Assembly: GCF_003672135.1 (NCBI RefSeq)
Contig: NC_039515.1
Span: 6,262,001 to 6,326,000 of the forward strand
Source: Ooceraea biroi
Taxonomy: Eukaryota > Arthropoda > Insecta > Hymenoptera > Formicidae
DNA length: 64,000 nt
Reading direction: 5' to 3'
Below, one piece after another: positions 32,989 through 43,800 of this stretch; the stretch's first letter is position 1; the number at the start of each line of letters is the position of its first letter. The notes under the pieces are model-generated. The model did no database searches and had not been told where the DNA came from. It worked only from the letters and a program-made list of their open reading frames with translations. The position numbers and the translations under genes were made by a program.

Positions 32989-33282
32989 GTTTTTGTCGTC
33001 GTCACCCGTTTTGATATTTTTATATTGCAATTACCCGTTAAGACGTTGCAACGTTGACTTGGCAGTATCAATTTCTTCTACATTACCTGTACCTAGTATG
33101 ACAGAATATTCAAGAAATTTTAAAACAATGCAAGAAAATGGCAAGAAATTACCATTGCGCGTAAATGATACATGATGTTTATCATTTGAAATCATCAATA
33201 TAATTTGGCAGGAATTATATAAACAATCAAGTTTGCCTTTCTGTGTCCTCGGAACAAGTACCATACAGAATCAGATATACAT

Positions 33283-33329
33283 ATATGTGTGTGTGCGTGC
33301 GTGCGCTCACACACACACACACACACAAC
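33283..33329. repeat. TG/CA microsatellite
   Basis: A GTGTGTGTGCGTGCGTGCG run followed by CTCACACACACACACACACA, upstream of ewg. Confidence 0.9.
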
Positions 33330-33497
33330 ACATAGTAACATTGTAATTGTTAAATCGAGTATATCTAAATAATTCAGTATACTCTACTTGCATTGCATCA
33401 AGAGGTAGAAATGTAAATATTGGAGAACGCTAATTTAAGAATTGTCTGATTTAACTGGAAAAATAATGTAGACAATATTATCGGCAAACATCTCATA

Positions 33498-36123
33498 CCC
33501 AGTAAGCAAAATGTGTGCAATCTGCCGGCAGATTGGCAACAGATTACTGCAGAAGTTGATAGCAAATTGGCATCCGTTATGTCCGCGTTAGGATAGTGAT
33601 CTGCCAGCAGAGCCTGCTAACAGACTCTGACGGCAGGTTGGCGGCAGAAACCGAGCAGGATCTGTTAACATCTGACGGCAGATTGACGGCAGAAACCGAA
33701 CAGAATCTGCAGCTTTTGGCCATTCATATTTACGATATATTAAGGGGGGAGCCTGCTTTAGAACGCTGAAAATAAGGTATATTTTACGAATTGTTTTTGG
33801 AGAAACTATACAGCGGATCATTATAAAACTTTGATGCATTTATTAGTACATGTTTAAAGATCAAAAAAATTATTTTTTTATTTGAATATATCGCCTGTAG
33901 AGGTCGTCCTGGAGGCATCTTAGTGCAGCCGGCATTGCAAATTGGTGAGCATTCTCCTGCCTCCAAATTTCGTCTGAACTGAAAAATTGAAATATCTTCT
34001 CGTTATTTATGAATTCCCATCGTCGATGAACCAAAGAGAGAAGAAAAAAGTTGAAAAGTGCCAAAATGGTGGAGCTTAGAACACAAAAGTACGATTTTTA
34101 GGCAAAGTTGTTGAACTTTTTCATGCAAAAGTAATTGTTTAACTTAATGTTTTTATGAATATTAAAGGTTCATCGACGATGGGAATTCATAAATAACGAG
34201 AAAATATTTCAATTTTTCAGTTTGGATGAAATTTGGAGGCAGGAGAATGCTCACCAATTTACAATGCCGGCTGCACTAAGATGCCTCCAGGACGACCTCT
34301 ACAGGCGATATATTCAAATAAAAAAATAATTTTTTTTATCTTTAAACATGCACTAATAAATGCATCAAAGTTTTATAATGATCCGCTGTATAGTTTCTCC
34401 AAAACAATTCGTAAAATTATACCTTATTTTCAACGTTCTAAAGCAGGCTCCCCCCTTAAAGCATGTGTTTACTTTAACACACTATAAATTGTTAAAAGAA
34501 CGCACTTGTTTGTTTGTTAAATTAAAGTACATTTGGCTTGATGTGTCTTTCTGACAGTTCGTTGCGTAATCTCTCTCTTATTGTTAATTTATTCTAATCC
34601 GAAGTCCGAATTTCGCTTTCGAACTTCAGATTGCTTATGGCGTGCGTGAACTACGTGGACGCTGTCCATGGGAGCCTCTGTGCCGCGAGTGCAAAACTGT
34701 TCAGAAAAATTAATATTGTCATGCCAAGACGCGTATATTAACTTATATAACTGTTAGGCTAAATCTTAACATCGAGTAAGAACTCGACGCGTGCACCGCA
34801 CAGCGGTGCGCAGCGAAAACACATATTCATAGCCGTGTAAATTTGAATACTGTCAAAAGCTGCAGATCTTGCTCGGTTTCTGCTGCCAATCCGCCGTTAG
34901 ATTCCGCGCGCGCAAATCTTGCTCGGTTTCTGTCGACAATCCGACTTCAAGCCATGTTTGCGAATTCTGCTCGGTTTCTGCCGCCAACCTGTTCTTAGAT
35001 TTTGTGAGCAAGCTCTGTTACATTTCTGGCACCAATTTGTCGAATTAATCGTTAACAACTTCTGTATCAAATTTGTTGTCTTTTGGCTGGCAATAGTTGA
35101 TAGCAGATAGTTGGCATCATCTGCTTTCGGCAGACTTGGCTATCTGGGTAAGCAAAATGTGTGCAATCTGCCAGCAGATTGGCAACAGATTACTGCAGAA
35201 GTTGATAGCAAATTGGCATCCGTTATGTCCGCGTTAGGATAGTGATCTGCCTGCTAACAGACTCTGACGGCAGATTGGTGGCAGAAACCGAGCAGGATCT
35301 GTTAACATCTGACGGCAGATTGACGGCAGAAACCGAACAGAATCTGCAGCTTTTGGCCATTCATATTTACGACATATCAAAGCATGTGTTTACTTTTAAC
35401 ACACTATAAATTGTTAAAAGAACGCACTTGTTTGTTTGTTAAATTAAAGTACATTTGGCTTGATGTGTCTTTCTGACAGTTCGTTGCGTAACCTTTCTCT
35501 TATTGTTAATTTATTCTAATCCGAAGTCCGAATTTTGCTTTCGAACTTCAGATTGCTTGTGGCGTGCGTGAACTACATGGACGCTGTCCATGGGAGCCTC
35601 TGTGCCGCGAGTGCAAAACTGTTCAGAAAAATTAACATTGGCATGCCAAGGCGCGTATATTAACTTATATAACTGTTAGGCTAAATCTTAACATCGAGTA
35701 AGAACTCGACGCGTGCACCGCACAGCGGTGCGCAGCGAAAACACATATTCATAGCCGTGTAAATTTGAATACTGTCAAAAGCTGCAGATCTTGCTCGGTT
35801 TCTGCTGCCAATCTGCCGTTAGATTCCGCGCGCGCAGATCTTGCTCGGTTTCTGCTGCCAATCTGCCGTTAGATTCCGCGCGCGCAAATCTTGCTCGGTT
35901 TCTGTCGACAATCCGACTTCGAGCCATGTTTGCAGATTCTGCTCGGTTTCTGCCGCCAATCTGTTCTTAGGTTTTGTGAGCAAGCTCTGTTACATTTCTG
36001 GCACCAATTTGTCGAATTAATCGTTAACAACAACTTCTGTATCAAATTTGTTGTCTTTTGGCTGGCAATAGATGATAGCAGATAGTTAGCATCATCTGCT
36101 TTCGGCAGATGTGGCTATCTGGG
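33498..36123. repeat. Tandem repeat family C, two units (first one split by MITE A7)
   Basis: Units of about 930-980 bp start CCCAGTAAGCAAAATGTGTG and end TTGGCTATCTGGG. The first runs 33,498-35,147 with a MITE inside, the second 35,148-36,123. Inside are many short forms of GGCAGATTGGCGGCAGAAAC and, in the right part, its inverse. ORFs in it (starting LGFCRQSDFEPCL) recur with the repeat and look non-coding. The same family has four units at 48,508-52,287. Confidence 0.88.
33740..34459. mobile_element. Family A MITE, copy A7, inserted in repeat C
   Basis: The flanks read GATATATTAA at the left and TTAAAGCATGTG at the right. The intact C unit at 49,671-49,690 reads GATATATTAAAGCATGTG, i.e. 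the empty site. This shows a clean insertion with duplication of TTAA. Confidence 0.93.
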
Positions 36124-36423
36124 GATACGCGTCGTTTACGCTGCTTATTGAATATGGAATATTATGTGCGACTTTGGAAAGGGACAAGCCACGTTTCGGT
36201 TCGTGGAAGAAAAACCAGAGGCAGGTCTGCGTATGTACATTTCGCACAACCGACGACGGAGAGGCCGCGTTCGCGTGGAGGTCTTCCGCGACGTGCACGC
36301 ATCCTTTCGCTGGCTGGGATAGCACGCGTCCATGCGAGTACGGGAACGCGATTCCCGCCGCATCGTCAACTCGGTGCACCAGCAAGAACGTGCCGTCGTG
36401 TAAACGTAACTGATTACGGTAAC

Positions 36424-36450
36424 GGGGACGGGGACGGGAACGGGGACGGG
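36424..36450 (+). other. G-quadruplex-type motif
   Basis: Five runs of three or four G separated by AC or AAC. It fits the usual four-run quadruplex pattern with very short loops. The G-rich strand is the + strand, the template strand for ewg. Confidence 0.7.
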
Positions 36451-36629
36451 AACGACGACGACGACGACCGCGGCAGCGGCAACGGCGGCAGCAATTGCCG
36501 CGCGTTACTGATATCGCGTTTCCCGGTCTTCCACTCGCGACACCTCGCACGCGGAGGATTGACGGACGAACAAACGACAACAAGACAGCACGCGATAAAG
36601 AACGCGCGCGTAAGAGGCGGAGAGAAAAG

Positions 36630-36631
<2 letters not shown>

Positions 36632-36660
<29 letters not shown>
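36632..36660 (+). repeat. (GA)n microsatellite
   Basis: About 29 bases of GA in the GC-rich block. GA tracts can bind GAGA-type factors in insects; that role here is only a possibility. Confidence 0.9.
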
Positions 36661-36665
<5 letters not shown>

Positions 36666-37560
36666 CGGGGGATATGCGCGTTTATTCGGGCTGATACTTT
36701 GGGGGGGCAATGAAAATGCGCAGGGCACACGCAAAGAGACCACCCCGGGTAGCCGCGGAGCTGCTCACGACGACTGCTCGGTAACGCGGAGCCGATGGAG
36801 CAGGCCCAGTGAAAATCGCGAGTTGCGTACGCACCTTGGTGTGTCCCGCGGAGTGGATCAGGGAGGGCTCAGGGCTCTCTGCGTCTGCGGCGAGGCGGCC
36901 GCCTCGGCTACGCTCTCGCACCACACCCCGCACACGCGGCCGTGCTCGCGCTTATCATCACCGGGCCGGTCCCGCGGCAGCGATCGCGACACTCTCGCCG
37001 ACGCGTTTGCCTCAGGATGCGTGACGCGCCACAACGGTAGCCGCCATGGCCGGTATTCGGCGACGGGCGTATCGATCGGCACCGAGCGGGCCTCCATCAC
37101 CACCACAACAAACGCGGCCACGGACCGGCCATCTTGGGCGAGTCTGCGCGATGCATGCCCGCCCGAGCAGACGATGCGGAATTGCTGCGATTTCGCGAAC
37201 GCGCTCAGCGTCACGCCCGACCGACGCCGATCGGCGACCACTTACGCGCCAAGTACGCACCGCTGCCGCGCCAGCACTTACCATTTTCCCGCAGGAGTCG
37301 GCTAAACAACAGCAGCGATCCGGGCGAGCGCCAACGCCATATACATATATACAAGCCTGGGATAGCGCTATTGGCGGGAACCGCTGGGGCACGCGTCATG
37401 GCGCACCGCGTACGGCCGTCGCCATTGGTCGACGGGACACGTGACTACCGTTTGCGGCGCGACTGGACGCGACGTTCGGACGACATAACCTGTACGCCCT
37501 CGCCCGTGAAACAACTTGGGAATATTCGTCGTTTTGACGTTTGACGAGGCCTCGTCACGC

Positions 37561-38153
37561 GCCGGTGCGTATTCCTTCGTTCGAGAATAATCGCAATCGC
37601 GCGTGCAAACTCCGACCTACGCTAATCGCCGTCGCGTCTCGTGCGACGTAAAGTTACTCGTTCTCGCGACAATATGCTTATGAAATTTCTATAAAAATTT
37701 TCCGCATCGCATTCTACGGCTCGTTTATCGTTTAAAGGCACGAAACATTGTTTAAGCTAATTTTGCCAACTGCTTTAACACCTTTGTTGTTGTCACTGTT
37801 AGTTTATCGAAATGACTGGATAAGCAAAGTTAAAATACGATTACGCATTTTATAGATGGCCAAAGTTTGAAAATCTTGCCAAGATTAGTGGCAGTCAATT
37901 GTGGTATCACAATTTGTACTTCTATTTTGAAGTTTATAAATAAACTTGTGTGTCGGTAAGCTTTACGTCACTCTCCAGACGAGCGTTTTGCACAAGTGGC
38001 AAATTCACCTCGGAATTAAATTTATATTTTCCATGAATTTGTAATAGAAACTTACTCTCTTATTCATCTACATTTTATGCACACGAAAGAAAAGGAAACG
38101 TGGTGGCAAAAACGAGACTGATATGCTAAACTATCTTGCGATGATATTTTTTG
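37561..38153. other. Intergenic sequence left of the shf 3' array
   Basis: AT-rich. No exon, RNA gene or repeat boundary recognised. Confidence 0.5.
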
Positions 38154-40122
38154 ATCATTAGAAAATTATTTTATGTATCTGTTTATTCTTTACCTTTCTC
38201 ACAATAGTTGAGTTTTCTTGATATAAAAGTATCAATAACTAAATATAATAGTGTTGTAATATATTATATAAAACAGAGGAGCTTTACATATCACACATGA
38301 GACAAGATAAATTAGAAATTTTGCAAATTTTATATAACGATAGGGATCAATTGAAAGTTTTCGGGGCTTAAATCCTCGTTTCGCTGGCGTGTCCCTGGCC
38401 TTTGATTAAACAAACAAGAATTCTATGAGCCTTTGAAACCTGATGAGATTCTTTCTTTATTAGAATGGTATAGATCTTTGTTAGAATATGTGTCTTGTAC
38501 ACGTATTTGTTAGAATACGTATCTTGCGCACGTAATTTAAATATTGTATGGGTCTTTGAAGCAGTCGGTTGGTGTAAGATGCAACGTTAACCGCACGTTT
38601 TCAGTCTCTAAGCCCACAGCTTATTTTTATTACATAACTTTCCAAACCAACCAGGCTCGCAGAGACACGTGTTATCTGGTTGACAAGTTCCATTTTTACA
38701 CGGCTTCGTTCACATGGAACGTTGCGACGAGCGTTTGTCAATTTCGCAATGATTGCCTTTAAATCCCTCCGGGCATCGGCATATGTTGTTCCCCCTACAC
38801 CTGCCGCCACATCATTAGAAAATTATTTTACGATCTGTTTATTCTTTACCTTTCTCACAATAGTTGAGTTTTCTTGATATAAAAGTATCAATAACTAAAT
38901 ATAATAGTGTTGTAATATATTATATAAAACAGAGGAGCTTTACATATCACACATGAGACAGGATAAATTAGAAATTTTGCAAATTTTATGTAACGATGGG
39001 GATCAATTGAAAGTTTTCGGGGCTTAAATCCTCGTTTCGCTGGCGTGTCCCTGGCCTTTGATTAAACAAACAAGAATTCTATGAGCCTTTGAAACCTGAT
39101 GAGATTCTTTCTTTATTAGAATGGTATAGATCTTTGTTAGAATATGTGTCTTGTACACGTATTTGTTAGAATACGTATCTTGCGCACGTAATTTAAATAT
39201 TGTATGGGTCTTTGAAGCAGTCGGTTGGTGTAAGATGCAACGTTAACCGCACGTTTTCAGTCTCTAAGCCCACAGCTTATTTTTATTACATAACTTTCCA
39301 AACCAACCAGGCTCGCAGAGACACGTGTTATCTGGTTGACAAGTTCCATTTTTACACGGCTTCGTTCACATGGAACGTTGCGACGAGCGTTTGTCAATTT
39401 CGCAATGATTGCCTTTAAATCCCTCCGGGCATCGGCATATGTTGTTCCCCCTACACCTGCCGCCACATCATTAGAAAATTATTTTACGATCTGTTTATTC
39501 TTTACCTTTCTCACAATAGTTGAGTTTTCTTGATATAAAAGTATCAATAACTAAATATAATAGTGTTGTAATATATTATATAAAACAGAGGAGCTTTACA
39601 TATCACACATGAGACAGGATAAATTAGAAATTTTGCAAATTTTATATAACGATGGGGATCAATTGAAAGTTTTCGGGGCTTAAATCCTCGTTTCGCTGGC
39701 GTGTCCCTGGCCTTTGATTAAACAAACAAGAATTCTATGAGCCTTTGAAACCTGATGAGATTCTTTCTTTATTAGAATGGTATAGATCTTTGTTAGAATA
39801 TGTGTCTTGTACACGTATTTGTTAGAATACGTATCTTGCGCACGTAATTTAAATATTGTATGGGTCTTTGAAGCAGTCGGTTGGTGTAAGATGTAACGTT
39901 AACCGCACGTTTTCAGTCTCTAAGCCCACAGCTTATTTTTATTACATAACTTTCCAAACCAACCAGGCTCGCAGAGACACGTGTTATCTGGTTGACAAGT
40001 TCCATTTTTACACGGCTTCGTTCACATGGAACGTTGCGACGAGCGTTTGTCAATTTCGCAATGATTGCCTTTAAATCCCTCCGGGCATCGGCATATGTTG
40101 TTCCCCCTACACCTGCCGCCAC
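38154..40122 (-). pseudogene. Three duplicated shf terminal-exon copies with a premature stop
   Basis: In the three distal copies the codon after CEIDKRSSQRSM is TGA (plus strand TTCACATGG). In the gene-proximal copy it is TGT, Cys (plus strand TACACATGG). That Cys is the first Cys of the last EGF repeat. The copies also lack an acceptor, so they should not contribute protein. Confidence 0.9.
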
Positions 40123-40777
40123 ATCATTAGAAAATTATTTTATGATCTGTTTATTCTTTACCTTTCTCACAATAGTTGAGTTTTCTTGATATAAAAGTAT
40201 CAATAACTAAATATAATAGTGTTGTAATATATTATATAAAACAGAGGAGCTTTACATATCACACATGAGACAGGATAAATTAGAAATTTTGCAAATTTTA
40301 TATAACGATGGGGATCAATTGAAAGTTTTCGGGGCTTAAATCCTCGTTTCGCTGGCGTGTCCCTGGCCTTTGATTAAACAAACAAGAATTCTATGAGCCT
40401 TTGAAACCTGATGAGATTCTTTCTTTATTAGAATGGTATAGATCTTTGTTAGAATATGTGTCTTGTACACGTATTTGTTAGAATACGTATCTTGCGCACG
40501 TAATTTAAATATTGTATGGGTCTTTGAAGCAGTCGGTTGGTGTAAGATGTAACGTTAACCGCACGTTTTCAGTCTCTAAGCCCACAGCTTATTTTTATTA
40601 CATAACTTTCCAAACCAACCAGGCTCGCAGAGACACGTGTTATCTGGTTGACAAGTTCCATTTTTACACGGCTTCGTACACATGGAACGTTGCGACGAGC
40701 GTTTGTCAATTTCGCAATGATTGCCTTTAAATCCCTCCGGGCATCGGCATATGTTGTTCCCCCTACACCTGCCGCCA
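38154..40777 (-). repeat. Four tandem copies of 656 bp containing the shf terminal exon
   Basis: Units at 38,154-38,810, 38,811-39,466, 39,467-40,122 and 40,123-40,777, with only a few base differences. Each begins (minus strand) inside the last shf exon at the GGCAGGTGTAGG codons and runs through the stop and about 450 bp of 3' flank. The splice acceptor is outside the unit, so only the rightmost copy is joined to it. Confidence 0.95.
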
Positions 40778-40802
40778 TTCAGACAAGGAATGACACATTT
40801 TG
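40576..40802 (-). CDS. shf: shf exon 6: EGF 4, EGF 5 and stop (intact copy)
   Basis: Acceptor ttttgttgcag|CAAAAT. Encodes SKCVIPCLNGGRCRGNNICR ... HCEIDKRSSQRSM, then CTKPCKNGTCQPDNTCLCEP, GWFGKLCNKNKLWA and TAG at 40,576-40,578. It is the splice-competent copy of the 656-bp array. Minus-strand AATAAA at 40,424-40,429. Confidence 0.93.
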
Positions 40803-43800
40803 CTGCAACAAAAATAATGTCGTGGTGAAAGCTATTTTCTGTTCTGACCCATCGTCAGGTCTTACGTGCACAGCTATAAAACGTTCTTTGAAGTTGATCT
40901 CTCGTAACATAACATGTCTATACTCACAGAATTCACAGCGCAAGCCAAAGTAGCCTTTCGTGCACTCGCACACGTCTTTTTGTATGCATTTGCCTCCGTT
41001 CAAGCACTTTTCGGTGCAAATACCTGTTAACAAATATTGTCATAAGTGTTTCTGATTTTTTGAAATTCACGTGTACGTTTTCTCCCGAACTTTATAGAAA
41101 AATGTCGCGTATCGGAGGTCTCGGAGCACGACTAGCCAGTACGTCGGCAGCTACGAAGGCACCTGGGAAGACATTGGACTCGATAATAAGGGTCGATCAT
41201 GCTGGCGAATTGGGAGCTGATAGGATATACGCCGGACAAATGGCTGTGCTAGGTACCGTCGCTCGAACGAGAATAAATGTAGATTAACCCATTGACGCCT
41301 GAAAGTCCAAAATTTTCTGCTTACTTTCGATTCTCTTGAATGCCTATCAAATCATGAGCAATTTGACCAACAATGTATATCCTACTATTTTTGGGTATGC
41401 TCTTTCCGAATCCGTCGTTATATTTGCGTTTTGTCGACGTGGAAAAAAATATGGTTGCTTAATAAAAAGAAATACGAAAAAACAGTATTTTCGAGAAAAA
41501 ATCTCTGTTTTTGGAATGGGATGGGAGTAGAAATGAAGTTAAGACCCCGTCCATCGATGGATAAAATAGTTGTACTTTAAAGATGCACATAAACAGAAGG
41601 TCGAAAACATCATGGCGGTGTCAAAATGACGGCAAAGTCAAGGAAATTTGTCAAATACAGCATTTTTTCGATACAATTCAACGATAATCGAGATTTTTAC
41701 ATCTAATTCATGATTCTAAATGATAAATTCGATAAGTCTACTTGATATTAGTTGATATTTTCACTCTTAAAAATAGCGAACTCTATATAGCAGCCAATCA
41801 ACTCGCGAAAACATTGAAAATATGGAGTTTTTTCACTTTTCTCAGTTATCCTCGTCTGTTCTCGATCTAGTGTATCATCCTCTATAAATACATAAATTGG
41901 TAATAATAAGAGCCCAGTACATTCTAAGCCATCATGAAAAGTTCATAATCACCCCCGTCCCTCAGCCGTTAGTCTCTAACGTTGCCCGACTCTTACCACT
42001 AGGAGGTGGACGGAGAGAAGAGTCTTGTTTTTTTTGTATTCTTATCATTATTTTATTTTTTTTTCCACGTCGACGAAACTCAAATATAACGACGGATTCG
42101 GAAAGAGCATACCCAAAAATAGTAGGATGTACATTGTTGGTCAAATTGCTCATGATTTGATAGGTATTCAAGAGAATCGAAAGTAAGCAGAAAATTTTGG
42201 ACTTTCAGGCGTTAATGGGTTGATATGTCAACCGTCCTCGCAAACAGAACGCCGTTTCATTTGACGATTCCATGCGAAAGCTTAGGCAGGACGCAAGTCG
42301 GACCGACCATACAACGCATGTGGGATCAGGAGAAACGGCATCGCGCCAAATTCGAGGAGTTGGTCCGAAAGTACCGGGTCAGGCCCACCGTTCTCACCCC
42401 TCTGTGGAATATCGCCGGCTTCGCTCTGGGTGCCGGTACTGCCCTGATGGGCGAGAAAGCGGCCATGGCGTGCACCGTCGCTGTGGAAACCGTGATCGTC
42501 GAGCATTACAACGATCAGCTGCGTACGTTGATGGAGAATAAGGGAAACGCGGACGTGGACGAGGAGATTCTCGAAACTATTAAGAAATTTCGCGACGAGG
42601 AGCAGGAGCATCACGATACCGGCATCGATCACGGTGCCGAGCAAGCACCGTTCTACCAGGCTCTCACGAACGTGATCAAGTTCGGCTGCAAAACAGCCAT
42701 ATCCATCTCCAAAGTGATATGAATTAAGGTGAAGAGCGTCTCCAAATGTTTCCCCTCGTTAAAGATACATGTATGTATCCTTAACACGTAGATTGTAAAT
42801 AATATTACAAATATATACGATTGTACTTTGTACAAAACCTAATAAATTATCATTAGCTAGAAAGAGCGAATCTGTTAACGAATGTTTAATCTTTGCTTTT
42901 TCTGTAATTGTCTAAAATCGAGATTTTCGTCATTTCCGGAAATTTTCAGATTAGAGAAATAATGGGATTGGGTTTATCGAACCCTATACCCACAACATCT
43001 ATTAAGGGGGGAGCCTGCTTTAGAACGCTGAAAATAAGGTATATTTTACGAATTGTTTTGGAGAAACTATACAGCGGATCATTATAAAACTTTGATGCAT
43101 TTATTAGTACATGTTTAAAGATAAAAAAATTATTTTTTTATTTGAATATATCGCTCGTAGAGGTCGTCCTGGAGAAGTCTTAGTGCAGCCGCGTCGCCGG
43201 CATTGCAAATTGGTGAGCATTCTCCTGCCTCCAAATTTCGTCTGAACTGAAAAATTGAAATACGTTCTCGTTATTTATGAATTCCCATCGTCGATGAACC
43301 AAAGAGAGAAGAAAAAAGTTGAAAAGTGCCAAAATGGTGGAGCTTAGAACACAAAAGTACGATTTTTAGGCAAAGTTGTTGAACTTTTTCATGCAAAAAT
43401 AATTGTTTAACTTAATGTTTTTATGAATATTAAAGGTTCATCGACGATGGGAATTCATAAATAACGAGAAAATATTTCAATTTTTCAGTTTGGATGAAAT
43501 TTGGAGGCGGGAGAATGCTCACCAATTTACAATGCCGGCTGCACTAAGATGCCTCCAGGACGACCTCTACGGGCGATATATTCAAATAAAAAATAATTTT
43601 GTTATCTTTAAACATGTACTAATAAATGCATAAAAGTTTTATAATGATCCGCTGTATAGTTTCTCCAAAACAATTCGTAAAATTATACCTTATTTTCAAC
43701 GTTCTAAAGCAGGCTCCCCCCTTAAGGGCATGCTGGAGTTGCTAGTGAACTATTTTTTCACTATAGCGATGGTAATTGCAGTTTCGAAAATTCTCTTTAT

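Larger units (their letters stand above)
36124..37560. promoter_or_regulatory. GC-rich, CpG-rich block upstream of ewg (promoter candidate)
   Basis: GC content rises sharply here compared with the AT-rich surroundings, with many CG dinucleotides. It lies about 3 kb upstream of the first ewg coding exon and beyond the shf 3' end, so an ewg promoter and 5' UTR exon is the simplest reading. Long ORFs here (for example 36,109-37,305) are of Arg/Ser/Gly-rich low complexity on both strands and not credible genes. It holds a G-run cluster (36,424-36,450) and a GA microsatellite (36,632-36,660). Confidence 0.35.

Noticed and set aside
33031..33264. Coding exon upstream of ewg exon 1 (minus-strand ORF ending in AKSTLQRLNG)
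   Set aside because: The frame stops before ATG 32,988 and no donor/acceptor pair of sensible size joins it; 5' UTR is possible.
34919..35110. Repeated ORF starting LGFCRQSDF (also at 35,891, 49,214, 50,141, 51,072 and 52,056)
   Set aside because: It recurs because repeat family C recurs; it starts in short subrepeats and has no Met-led conserved context or known domain.
36109..37305. 398-codon + strand ORF
   Set aside because: Arg/Gly/Ser-rich low complexity in a CpG-rich block; several other frames on both strands are equally open, and no domain is visible.
38601..38810. Minus-strand ORFs starting AAGVGGTTYADARRDL
   Set aside because: Wrong frame of the shf terminal exon; the correct frame gives EGF repeats.
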